Below, in pieces: positions 41,664 to 51,300 of a DNA stretch of 64,000 nucleotides. How positions within the stretch are numbered: the stretch's first letter is position 1; each line of letters begins with the position of its first letter. The translations under genes were made by a program, and so were the position numbers. Under the pieces are notes generated by a model, which ran no database searches, had not been told where the DNA came from, and saw only the letters and a list, made by a program, of their open reading frames with translations. The stretch comes from Myxococcota bacterium (GTDB taxonomy: Bacteria > Myxococcota_A > Bradymonadia > UBA7976 > UBA1532): contig JAKLJY010000016.1 in NCBI GenBank assembly GCA_023150895.1, positions 1 through 64,000 of the forward strand, in the 5' to 3' direction.

Positions 41664-44501
41664 ATGCTCGAGAAGGTGGTCACGGGAGCGTCGGACTGGC
41701 GCTCGGACGCGGAAAAGGACAAGAGCCATCTCCGCACCGCGTCGATGAGCCTCTTCAAGACCTGGATACCCGAGCACCCGGAGGCGAGCGCGGAGCGCGA
41801 TCAGGTCCTCGGGCTGCTTCGCCAGGCGATGGCCCATCGCCCGCGGGTGACCTTCGTCTCGACACTCTCCACGGGTGTGGACGACATCCTCGCTCACGAG
41901 TTCCACGACGTCCCGTTGTCCATGCAGGAGCTCCTCGTCCAGCGCGAAGGAACGGAGGCCTTTCTCGATCCGCGCAACGCGCTCCGGGTGGTCCGCCGCA
42001 AGTACGGCATGATGACCTTGATCACCCGGATGACCGGGACGATGGAGCACCGCAACATCGTCGCTGTCTCGCTCGACCGGGAGATCGACCAACGGGAGCT
42101 GACCGAGTTTGCGCGCCTCCTCTCGGCGCGCATCGTCGACAGCTCGGCCGAGGAAGAGCAGACGTTCCGGAAGGCCTTCGCACGCGGCACCTTCCCGCAT
42201 GTCGAGGTGCTCTTCCACGCGGACGTGATCGGCCGCCGCATCCCGGTGCCGTGGGAGGTCAAACAGGCGTACGCCCTCGCCGGTCGAGCCGCTCGGGCGC
42301 CGGGTGCTTCGCCGGCAGAGGCCGCACGCCGCGTCGCTCAGGCCTTCGCGCCCCGCCTGACGGCGAAGGCCTTGAAGCAACTCGCGCTCTTCGGTCGGGA
42401 AATGACGCTCGAGCTCGACCTTCCCGGCGCCGATCCGGCCACGGAACTCCTGCTCGCCGCCCAGGAGGATCGCCTCCTCGCCGCCACGCGCAGCCTCTTC
42501 GACGAGTATCAGGACGCCCGCCGGGCGGCGATGCATCAGCGCGCGCTGGGAGATTCCGGCGGCGGCACGCCGGACGCGTTGCTCGAAGGGCAAAGCGACT
42601 TCCTCGCCGACGCCGAGGCGGCCGCCGGCCCCGGGGCCGAGGACGACATGCTCCGGGTCGCACGCGCCCTCGACCGCATCCGGAGTCTGCGCGGCCGGGA
42701 GTTCTTCGGGCGCATCTCGATGGTGTCGGGGGATGTGGACTTCGAGACGGCGGCGCGCGCGGGCTCCGGCTTCGAGACCGTCGAACGGACGCTCGCCACA
42801 CTCGACCCGCTCGAGGGCCTGAAGGCCGCGCGCAAAGTCGTCGAGCCGTTCTACCGGGCCAAGGCCCTGACCGCCGCGTGCATGCATCTCGTCGCGCTCG
42901 GCCGCGACGACGACGCCCTGCAGGCCGCGACGGAAGCGCTGACGGCCGCGCGGCAGACCGCGGGCTCCGACATGGGTGGCGCCTACGCGGCCGCCCTTCA
43001 GGGATTGCTCGCCGTTCGGGCGGAGGTCGAGGCCGGCGAGTGTCTGCGGGAGTCCCTCGAGCACGCACACCAGTTCAAGGACCTCAACGAGCGGGTCGGC
43101 GGCCTCATGCGGGTCGCGTCCGTCCTGATGGAGGCCGCGGCGCTCCCCCCGACGGTCCGTGCGAGCCTCTCACGGCACATCCTCGGCAAGGATGTCCACT
43201 TCTGGGGCAAACCCGAGATCAGCTCGGCTCTCGTCGAGGCGGTGGTGTCCCTGCTCCCCGGCCCGGACGACGACACCCTCATCTTCCTGCAGAAGGTGGT
43301 CGCCCATCCGAAGGTCGAGGTCCGTTGCAGTGTCATCCGGACGATGCCGCTCGGTGACAACCCGACGCTCCGCAACGTGTTGCTGTCCCACCTGAAGGAC
43401 AAGGACTCCGCCGTCCGGACCGAGGTCATGGAGCGCATCGGCTGGGCCGGCGACCGCACGATGAGCGTCTATCTGGTGACCCACGCGCGGCACGCGCAGG
43501 AGGTCCCCGCCACGAAGGACGAAAAGCGCGCGCTCGCCCTGAACCTCGCCCGACTCGACGGGGAGCGCCACCTGGCCGTCTACAACATGTTCCTCGGTCA
43601 CCTCTCGACGGAGGGACCGGGCCTGACGGACAAGGCGAAGCCCTTCAAGGACGACACCGAGTGGCAGCTCGCCGCCCTCGAGGTCCTCTACCACCTCAAT
43701 GGACGCAACGCGCGGCGCTTGCTCTTCAACGCTGCCGAGCAGGCGCGCAAGCGAAAGGCGCCGTTGGCGGAGCTGGCGGCACGGTGCTGGGCCGCGGTGA
43801 AGTCGAAGCCGTACGGCGAGCCGACGCTGCCGCGGTCACCGCACGATCCGGACTGGACGGAGGAGGACCGATTCGATCTGGTCGACGTGCTCGCGCGGGT
43901 CGCCCTCGCCCCCCTCGACGCGGGCGCGCCAGACGCCCCGATGGCCGAGACGCCGACCGCGACGGGTCCCACCCCGTCCGCCGCCCGACCCTCGGTACGC
44001 CCGTTCACCCCCCCGAAAGAAGGCCTCCTGAGCCGTCTGAAGCGCAAGCTCTTCGGCGGCGACGAGGACGACGCGGCCGACGCCGAGCCGACCGCACGGC
44101 TGGAAGCGGACGAAGGGTCTCCCGAGCCCGGGCCCGCCGTGGAGGCCCCCCATCCTGGGCTGCCGGGCGCGGGGGACGACCCGAAACCGGTCCCGGTGGG
44201 CCCGCCCCCCGCGGCGCTGCGCTTTGAAGGATGCCTGCACGAGGGGGGCGCGACACGCACCGCGTCCGTCGATCTCGAGTTCGCCCTCTACTCGGCGGAG
44301 GACGCGCCCTCACCGATCTGGCAAGAGCGGATCGGCGGCGTCACGCCCCGCGACGGCACCTTCGTCGTCCATCTCGGGCTCGAGGCGCGTCTGCCCGCCC
44401 CCCTGCCCAACGTCGTCTGGCTCGGGATGAGCGTCGAAGGCCGCCCGGAGATGCGCCCGCGGGCTCGCCTCAGCCGGGCCCGCTCGGTCGTTCAGGGCTG
44501 A
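41664..44501 (+). CDS. Large HEAT-repeat protein with shared N-terminal domain
   Basis: This 945-residue soluble protein starts at ATG 41664 with a GAGGGAGA site about 10 bases upstream. Residues ~80-190 show the module shared with the two genes on the other side of the divergent gap (NIVAVSLDREIDQRELTEFARLLS, then a VEVLFHADVIG strand). A helical centre (about 200-540) resembles TPR-like pairs (ALTAACMHLVALGRDDDALQAATEAL). HEAT-type repeats follow (HPKVEVRCSVIRTMPLGDNP, DKDSAVRTEVMERIGWAG). An acidic, low-complexity linker (about 760-840, with LLSRLKRKLFGGDEDDA) leads to a final ~100-residue beta domain (LRFEGCLHEGG to VVWLGMSVEG). I cannot name the family. Its end overlaps the convergent lipoprotein gene by 10 bases. 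Confidence 0.78.
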   Translation: MLEKVVTGASDWRSDAEKDKSHLRTASMSLFKTWIPEHPEASAERDQVLGLLRQAMAHRPRVTFVSTLSTGVDDILAHEFHDVPLSMQELLVQREGTEAFLDPRNALRVVRRKYGMMTLITRMTGTMEHRNIVAVSLDREIDQRELTEFARLLSARIVDSSAEEEQTFRKAFARGTFPHVEVLFHADVIGRRIPVPWEVKQAYALAGRAARAPGASPAEAARRVAQAFAPRLTAKALKQLALFGREMTLELDLPGADPATELLLAAQEDRLLAATRSLFDEYQDARRAAMHQRALGDSGGGTPDALLEGQSDFLADAEAAAGPGAEDDMLRVARALDRIRSLRGREFFGRISMVSGDVDFETAARAGSGFETVERTLATLDPLEGLKAARKVVEPFYRAKALTAACMHLVALGRDDDALQAATEALTAARQTAGSDMGGAYAAALQGLLAVRAEVEAGECLRESLEHAHQFKDLNERVGGLMRVASVLMEAAALPPTVRASLSRHILGKDVHFWGKPEISSALVEAVVSLLPGPDDDTLIFLQKVVAHPKVEVRCSVIRTMPLGDNPTLRNVLLSHLKDKDSAVRTEVMERIGWAGDRTMSVYLVTHARHAQEVPATKDEKRALALNLARLDGERHLAVYNMFLGHLSTEGPGLTDKAKPFKDDTEWQLAALEVLYHLNGRNARRLLFNAAEQARKRKAPLAELAARCWAAVKSKPYGEPTLPRSPHDPDWTEEDRFDLVDVLARVALAPLDAGAPDAPMAETPTATGPTPSAARPSVRPFTPPKEGLLSRLKRKLFGGDEDDAADAEPTARLEADEGSPEPGPAVEAPHPGLPGAGDDPKPVPVGPPPAALRFEGCLHEGGATRTASVDLEFALYSAEDAPSPIWQERIGGVTPRDGTFVVHLGLEARLPAPLPNVVWLGMSVEGRPEMRPRARLSRARSVVQG

Positions 44502-47395
44502 GCGGCGTCGAGGGGGCCCCAGCGCAGCTCGAACGGGCCGGACTCGCCGTTCGCGCCGTCGACGATGATCGTCACGGTCTCCTCGGCTGCGCCGCTCGCG
44601 AACTCGACGCGCTCCGTCAGGGCGCCGTCCCGGCCGACTCGACAGCTCGCGTTGGGCATCGCGCAGTCGTCGACCACGAAGAGCGAGAGGTCCCAACCGC
44701 GCTCCGGGATGGCCTCGACGAAGTAGGTCCGCCGGGGGTCGAGGGTCAGGCGGTAGACGACATCGCCGCTGCCGAGCGTCGAGTGCCCCGTGCACTGGTT
44801 GCCGTCGGGGAGCTGCGCGTCATCGTTTGCGCCCGCCGTGTTGGCCTGGAGGACGCCGCCCGCGCGGTCGAGGTTCTGGGCGCTGGCGCAGGTGTCGTTC
44901 GCGGGCGCGGGTGCCACCGGCTCGACGAGCACCTGGCCTTGCACCCGCCCGCGCGCCTGCGGTCCGATGCCTTCGACGATCAGGAAGTACTCGCCGGCGG
45001 GGACCACGGGCAAATCGAAGCCCGTCCCGCAACCGAGCGCTCCACCCGCCCCACACGCGGCGGCCAGGGAGACCCCGACGGCGAAGTCGGCGTACACCTG
45101 TGCGGACACGCGGCTCGGCGCGTCGAGCCGGAGACGGTACACGGCGTCCGGCCCGCTGGCCGGCAGGCACCCGGCGCCGAGGTCATCGGCGGCCCGGTCC
45201 AGATTCACGCGGATTCGCCCGAGGCCGTCTTGCAGTTCGAGGGCGACGGCCCCCCCGCAGGCGTCGTTGGCGGGCGGCGCCGCGAGCGGCAGCGTCGTCA
45301 CGTCGAGGCGGTACTCGGGCCGGTCTCCGGGCTCGGTGCCGTCGATCAGGAAGGTCAGATCGCCCGCCCCTTCCACGGCGACCCGCACCTCAGCCGGATT
45401 GGCTTCGATCAGGTAGGGCGTGTCGGGCTCGTAACGGTCGTCGTTGCACGCGATCTCCGACGGGGCCGACGCGCACTCCGTCCGGACGCTGATGTGGGGA
45501 TCGCCCAAGGTGCCGCCCGCTTCTCCAGTGACGCGAGCGACCACCAGGCGCGGCTCCTCGAGCCTCAGCGTATAGGCGACGTCCCCGCCGTCGAGGTTCG
45601 CCGACGCGCAGCTCGCGGTCAGGATGTCGTCGGCGGCGGCAACGGGCAAGCTGCCCGAGACGTGCGCCGTGCCGGCCGGATCGAGAACGAGGGGCGTCGC
45701 TTCGGCACAGAAGGCGCCCACGCGAGCGTTCGTGATCGCGAGACGGACCTCGTAGCTGCCCGTCCCCGACGACGGTGTCAAGGCGAGGCAGTACACGCCC
45801 CGGAGCGACCGCCCGAGGGGGCCACCCTCCTGGCCGCGGGCCCACTGCGTCGTCCCGACGACCGATTCGTCGCCACCATTCACGAGCGACGCCTCGAGCA
45901 CGAGGTCCCCCGCCGTGACCCGTCCGCGAATGTCCAGGTTCTCGCCATCGGCGAGCTGAACGCACATCCAGTCGGCGTCCCCGGGGCAGGCGCGGCCGGT
46001 GATCGTCCGATCAATGGTCGGCGTCCCGGCGGGCCGCAGGTTGCGCGCGCTCGCGAGGTCGTCATCCGAGCCGCTCGCGTCGATGGCGTCGTCGACGCAC
46101 GCCCCCGCCATCACGGGCTCGAGCCCGAGATCGAAAGCATAGCCGACGCTGCCCTGCGCGCCGCGCTGGAAGACCCGCGCCACGAGGTCCCGGTCGATGA
46201 CGAACGGGCCGAACACGACGAGCTCGACGATTCCGGAAGCGTCGCCGACTGCGACGAGCGTGCCTTCCGCGTCGAGGATCTCGACGTCGAGCTCTGCGCC
46301 GAGTCCGTCGGCGCGGAGCGTCACCGTCCCCGCGGTGCTGCGCGGCAGCGTGAATCGGTAGTAGTCGTCGTCGCCCGGACAGCTCTGCGCGTCGAAGGCG
46401 CCGCCGCCCCCGAGGACTTCCGCGTTGTCGAGGGTGTCGTGGTCCTCGCCGGCATCGTCCTCGCACACCGGCGCGGTGCACGCGCCCGAGAGGCACGTCC
46501 GGTTGCCGAGGCAGTCCGCGTCGGACTCGCAGTCGACCTCGGCGCAGGCGCCGGCCCGGCAGATCTGCGTCCCGTCACACTCGTCGTCGGCGCCGCAGGG
46601 TCGACAGGCGCGATTACGGCCCGGTGCGCACACCTGCCCGACCGGGCAGTTGGCGTTCTCGGTGCAGGCCGCCGGCGCCGCGCAGCGCCCGGTGTCTTCC
46701 TCGCAGACGAGGCCTTCATTGCACTGACCACCCGCGGCCCGACAATCGAACGGCGCGGTACAGCGGCGCGTCCGGATGTTGCAGATGTTCGGCGCGTTGC
46801 ATTCGCGGCTGTCGTCGCACTCTTCCGGCTCGACACAGCGGAAGGTCTCGACATCGCAGGACGAGCGCCCGAAACAATCGCCGTCCGTCTGGCACTGACG
46901 GCACCGGCCGTCGAAGCAGCGGTCGTCGAGGCCATTGCCCGCGCACGCCGCGTCGTCGGCGCAGCCGTCCGCGCAGGCGCCGTCCTGGCAGATCCGACCG
47001 GCGAGGCACTGCTGATCGTTCGTGCAGGGGGACTGTTCGACACAGTCGCCACGCGTGTCGCAAACGAGCTCTCGCTCGCAGGTACAGGGCCGGTCGGGCT
47101 CGACACCGCCGTCGACGGTGCCGCCGACCGGGGTGCCGCCGTTGCCGCCGGTGCCGCCGTTGCCGGCCGTGCCCCCGCCGTTGCCGCCGCCGCCCCCGAC
47201 GATTTCGCCCCCCTCGCCGCCGCCGCCGGCAGGCTCGCCGCCGGTCTCGCCGCCGAAGCCTTCTGCGTCGGGCTTCGTCGTCGAACCGCCGCCGCCGTCG
47301 CCACCGCAGGCCGTCAGGAGACCGAGGCCGATCCCGAGGGTGAGCCGCAAGGCCCCCGTGTCCATCCATCCGCCACGTTCGCCACGCAGGCTCAT
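44492..47395 (-). CDS. Large Cys-rich lipoprotein with beta-sandwich repeats
   Basis: This 967-residue protein starts at ATG 47395, chosen for its GGAGAGG site about seven bases upstream. The signal ends in lipobox LLTAC (Cys30). A Gly-rich spacer (about 33-95) leads to a Cys-rich block (about 100-320) of short repeats of the form CxxDxxCxGxxxCxxGxC. The rest holds several beta-sandwich domains of the bacterial pre-peptidase (PPC) type: DDDYYRFTLPRSTAGTVTL, DADWMCVQLADGENLDI, DVAYTLRLEEPRLVVARV and GDVVYRLTLDPRRTYFVEA. It is clearly related in architecture to the lipoprotein at 60266-63703. It should sit on the outer membrane and act as a binding or structural surface protein. It is downstream of the small anchored protein on the same strand. 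Confidence 0.86.
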   Translation of the reverse strand: MSLRGERGGWMDTGALRLTLGIGLGLLTACGGDGGGGSTTKPDAEGFGGETGGEPAGGGGEGGEIVGGGGGNGGGTAGNGGTGGNGGTPVGGTVDGGVEPDRPCTCERELVCDTRGDCVEQSPCTNDQQCLAGRICQDGACADGCADDAACAGNGLDDRCFDGRCRQCQTDGDCFGRSSCDVETFRCVEPEECDDSRECNAPNICNIRTRRCTAPFDCRAAGGQCNEGLVCEEDTGRCAAPAACTENANCPVGQVCAPGRNRACRPCGADDECDGTQICRAGACAEVDCESDADCLGNRTCLSGACTAPVCEDDAGEDHDTLDNAEVLGGGGAFDAQSCPGDDDYYRFTLPRSTAGTVTLRADGLGAELDVEILDAEGTLVAVGDASGIVELVVFGPFVIDRDLVARVFQRGAQGSVGYAFDLGLEPVMAGACVDDAIDASGSDDDLASARNLRPAGTPTIDRTITGRACPGDADWMCVQLADGENLDIRGRVTAGDLVLEASLVNGGDESVVGTTQWARGQEGGPLGRSLRGVYCLALTPSSGTGSYEVRLAITNARVGAFCAEATPLVLDPAGTAHVSGSLPVAAADDILTASCASANLDGGDVAYTLRLEEPRLVVARVTGEAGGTLGDPHISVRTECASAPSEIACNDDRYEPDTPYLIEANPAEVRVAVEGAGDLTFLIDGTEPGDRPEYRLDVTTLPLAAPPANDACGGAVALELQDGLGRIRVNLDRAADDLGAGCLPASGPDAVYRLRLDAPSRVSAQVYADFAVGVSLAAACGAGGALGCGTGFDLPVVPAGEYFLIVEGIGPQARGRVQGQVLVEPVAPAPANDTCASAQNLDRAGGVLQANTAGANDDAQLPDGNQCTGHSTLGSGDVVYRLTLDPRRTYFVEAIPERGWDLSLFVVDDCAMPNASCRVGRDGALTERVEFASGAAEETVTIIVDGANGESGPFELRWGPLDAAQP

Positions 47396-47535
47396 TCTGA
47401 ACCTCTCCATCTTTTGCCGGAGGGCCGGCCCCCGGCCCCGTTGCCGCGCGGCCACCGGAAAGGCGGCGTCGCGCACTCTCGGTACGTTACGCAGGGAGCG
47501 CACCCGGAATCAACCGAGGCGCGCCAGCCCCGCTC

Positions 47536-47552
47536 GCGTCGGGGAACGACGC
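47536..47552 (-). terminator. Post-stop stem-loop, possible terminator
   Basis: Three bases after the stop of the 47556-48185 gene, GCGTCG and CGACGC form a perfect 6-bp stem around the loop TTCCC on the minus strand. There is no T tract. Similar 6-bp stems with 5-base loops follow the stops at 60211 and 63703. Confidence 0.35.
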
Positions 47553-47555
47553 CCC

Positions 47556-48185
47556 TCAGTCGAGCGGTGAGGTCGAGTACTCGAACCAGACCGGACGGCC
47601 GGGCCCCGCGTCGAACGAGACCTCGCCTTTATAATGAAGCGTCTTCCCGTTGCATTCGAACTGGCCGGAACGTTCGGTCCCCTTCGTCGTGTCCGCCTGG
47701 TCCGAGCCCGGCGGTTGGAGCGCGCAGCGGGAGCCGGTCAGAAAAGCGGAAGCGGCCTGGAGTTCGGGCGACGCGGACTTCTTGCCGAAGGTGATGCGCC
47801 CGCCGGTGACACGACCATTCTCGGCGGCGAGCGAGACGACCACCCCCTGGGCGTTTCGCCACGTCAGCGGCTGCGCGCCGTCCCGCTTCCAGTACTCTCC
47901 GAGCACCTCCCGGGCCACGTACTCGTCGACGAGTTTCGCCGGCGCCCCCACCGTCCCGTGCTCACGCAACCACGCCGTGTCGATCGCCGCGTCGGGCAAC
48001 ATGGCGTCCACCGGTGGGCGCACGCCCGCGTCCATCGGTGGCAGCGTGCCCGGCGCAGCCAGTGCCAGCGCGCCTGCATCGGGCCTCGGTTTCTGCGGCG
48101 GCGCGACCGCCGTGCTCTGCATCCACCAGACGAGGAGACCGAGCACGACCAGGACGGCAATCGAACCGAAGAGTTTCATCGACAT
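47556..48185 (-). CDS. Small membrane-anchored envelope protein
   Basis: This 209-residue protein has one N-terminal membrane helix (MKLFGSIAVLVVLGLLVWWMQ), then a Pro/Ala/Asp-rich stretch to about residue 65. A compact C-terminal domain of ~140 residues follows, with NAQGVVVSLAAENGRVTGGRITFG and GQFECNGKTLHYKGEVSF. The two Cys in the domain (in GSRCALQ and FECNGK) could form a disulphide outside the cytoplasm. No family is recognised. The start is ATG 48185 or ATG 48179. It diverges from the giant PKD gene and precedes the Cys-rich lipoprotein. Confidence 0.75.
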   Translation of the reverse strand: MSMKLFGSIAVLVVLGLLVWWMQSTAVAPPQKPRPDAGALALAAPGTLPPMDAGVRPPVDAMLPDAAIDTAWLREHGTVGAPAKLVDEYVAREVLGEYWKRDGAQPLTWRNAQGVVVSLAAENGRVTGGRITFGKKSASPELQAASAFLTGSRCALQPPGSDQADTTKGTERSGQFECNGKTLHYKGEVSFDAGPGRPVWFEYSTSPLD

Positions 48186-48226
48186 GGGGGGCCCGCTTTC
48201 AGTTCGACTGTAATATTGAACCGCCG

Positions 48227-48256
48227 TTGACCGAACATCGAGCGGAATAGTACCTT
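48227..48256 (+). promoter_or_regulatory. Candidate promoter for the giant PKD gene
   Basis: TTGACC (48227-48232) and TACCTT (48251-48256) are 18 bases apart in an AT-richer patch of the divergent gap, about 110 bases upstream of the start codon. The -35 matches consensus at five of six positions; the -10 is weak. The same patch has TATTAC-like elements on the other strand that could serve the divergent gene. Confidence 0.35.
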
Positions 48257-48366
48257 TTCGATCTGTCAGGAGTAGTTTTTCGAATCCGCCTCAGGCGATC
48301 AGTCGGAACAAGCGGCGACTCCAACCGGAGTTGCCCGTACCTCGAACCAGGCACCGGAGAGAACGA

Positions 48367-51300
48367 ATGTCCAGAGCAGCGACCCGGGCGATGAAGTGGG
48401 CCTTCGTCGGCGCAATGGCCACCGCCGCGCCGGCGGCGGCCGAGACGGTCGTCATCGTCCCCTACGCGCAGCAGAACAAGGACCTCCCGCATCCGGCACA
48501 CTCCGGAGCACCGATCACCCTGAAGGCGATCGTCCGGGGCCTGACCTGCGACCAGGGGTACGACGTCACGTGGGACGTCAACCTCGACCGGCAGTACACG
48601 GCGGCGGACGGTACCGTGCGCTACGGCCGCACCCAGAACACCCTCTGGGACATCGGCCGGACGTGGACGGTGCCGGTCGTGCAGTTCGACCAGCCGCAGA
48701 ACGTCGGCGTGCAGGTCCGCAACGTCTGCAACAACCAGATCTACTCGGGCTCGTTCCCGCTCTATATCTACGCGTTCCAGCCCTCGAACGATCCGCGTCA
48801 GTGGACGCGCGACCAGCTCGACATCATGGGCTCGATGGCGGTCCAGGAGACGCTCTGGTACCTGCATCGCCAGACGTGGTTCTACAACAACGACCGTGGC
48901 GCCAACGCGTCCACGATCAAGGGTCGCTTCGGCCAGTCCTACGTCTCCATGGACGGCACCGGCATCTGGGCGATGACCATCAACGGTCACCTGCCGGCGT
49001 TCCCCCCCGGGACGATCGACCGCCGCGACCAGAACAACGTCGCCCAGCCCTTGCCGAACGGCTGGGAAGTCGCCAACGACCGTCGATGGAACGACGACCC
49101 GTATGCAGAAACGGTCCTGCGGTGGTCGAACGACCTGACCCACCAGGCCCAGAATTACCGCGCCGTGCCCGCCGATGACGAGGCGTCGACCTGCGGCTAC
49201 AATGCGCAGCGTCAGGCCATCGCCTGCAACCGGACGGCCAGCCCCGCCGACGGGCGCGGCTGGACGCTGGCCGCCGAAGGTGAACACTCCTACAGCCAGG
49301 GCATGCAGCTCGGCGGGTACGCGACGCTGCTCCCGGCGCTCGGCGGTATCCCCGTCCAGGAAGGCCAGGCCAAGGGCCGCAAGTACGAGTGGCTCGTGCA
49401 GCAGGTCGTCGACTACCTCGGCGGTATCCAGATTGACGGCGGAACCGGTGTTGGCGGCTGGTACTACCACTGGCTCGACGGTAACTACCACTGCGGCTAC
49501 AACGACGGCTCGACGACACAGTGGGCGCTCGTCGGCCTCGAGTCCGCCGAGGTCACGGGCCGTCCGTTCGGCATCGTGGTGAACAACCGGCACAAGTACC
49601 GCGTCGCCGAGAGCCTCGTGCGCATGATCGGCGGCGACGGCAGCGCCGGCTATCGGTGCGGGTACACGTCCAACTTCCAGCTGACCGGCGGCGCGATCCT
49701 CGGTGCCCGGTGGCTCGGCGTCCACGCCATGCCCTCGGACAACGTCGTGCCGTTCCCGAACGATTCCGGCTACACGCGCGCCCAGCTCCGCAGCGTCTTC
49801 GACCGGTATCTCGAGTTCACCCGCGCCAACTGGAACTCCAACAGCCTCGCCGCCCACGGCGGCGGGTGGACGACTCGGCTCTGGCGTGGCGGCGACCCCT
49901 ACTGCGGCAATCTCAACCGCGTCTACAACACCGACGACAACGCAGCGATCCGCTGCGGCAACACCTACGCCGCATACTCCCACCAGAAGGGCTATCGCAC
50001 GGCGAGCCCGGAGCAGACCATCGCGGGCCACGACTGGTATCGCGAGTTCCTGATCTATTACATCCGCGCGCTCAATCGCGGCGTCGACGCCGGCAACGGC
50101 GTCGGTGGCCAGTACGGGATTCACGGCCGTCTCGTGGACAACTTCTGCAACGGCGCAGACGGTCACAGCGTCACGTGCGCATACGGCGCGCCGTTCATGT
50201 CTTCCTCCGCCGCCGGCCTGATCCTCACGCCGACGATCTTCAACCCGAAGCCGGTGGCCGTGGCCCGCGTGAACGGCCCGAACTCGGTCACGGCGACGGT
50301 CGTCGAAGGCTGCGTGGGCGGCAACAACGGTACCGTCAACCTGCTGCACGACCAGAGCTTCCACCCCAACCCGTCCGCCTCGATTCTGCTCTACCAGTGG
50401 GACGTCGACGCGAGCAACGGCCTCTGGTGGGAGAACAACGGCCAGCCGGATTTCCAGAGCAACGACCGCGCCGCGGCATTCACCTACCGGTACCTTCGCG
50501 CCGGCGTCTACACCGCGACCCTGCGGGTCGTCGACAACGGGCTCAACGACGCGCAGCAGACGAAGACCGCCACGGTCACGGTGACGGTCAACGCGGCCGC
50601 CAACGTGGCCCCCACCGCCGCCTCGGGCGGCCCCTACGTCGTCGAGGTCGGCGGTGCCCTCCAGCTCGCCGGAACCGCCACCGACGGCAACCAGGCCTGC
50701 GGCCAGCAGATCACGGTCGCGTGGGACCTGAACAACGCCAACACCTGGAACGCCGCCGCCGCGACGAACGGCGTCATCGCCTGGGCCGCCCTGCAGAATC
50801 TTCCGCGCGCCCCGCAGACCATCCCGCTCCGCCTCCGCGTGCGGGACGCCGCGAACAGCGAGGCCATCAGCGCGACCACGATCACCATCTACCCGACCGA
50901 CCCCGTCGCCAACGGGAGCGCGGTGCCGAACCCCGCGGCCTGCAACCAGGACATCACGTTCAACGGCGGCAACAGCTTCCATCCGAACCCGAACCGCTCC
51001 ATCGCGACCTACGAGTGGGACGTGAACGGCGACGGCACCTACGACGGCGGCGGCCGCAACCCCACGTTCGTCTATCGCTACCCCGCGTTCGGCACCTACA
51101 CCGTGACCCTCCGCGTGACGGACGACCTCGGTCGCCGGAACACCACGCAGTTCCAGGTGCAGGTCAACCAGGGCAACCTCGCCCCCGTCGCCCGGACGTC
51201 GCGCGCCAACTACGAGGTCCTCGAGGGTGACAACCTCACCCTCGACGGCGCCGGGTCTTCGGACGCCAACGTCGCCTGCGGTGACTCCATCGTCGCTTAC

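Noticed and set aside
44231-47794. Plus-strand open frame of about 1,190 codons opposite the minus-strand lipoprotein
   Set aside because: It is Arg/Ala-rich and has no domain pattern. It runs through two real minus-strand genes and their gap.
48240-48300. Short tRNA-like TTCGAATCC segment in the divergent gap
   Set aside because: No acceptor stem, anticodon arm or D-arm can be drawn around it.
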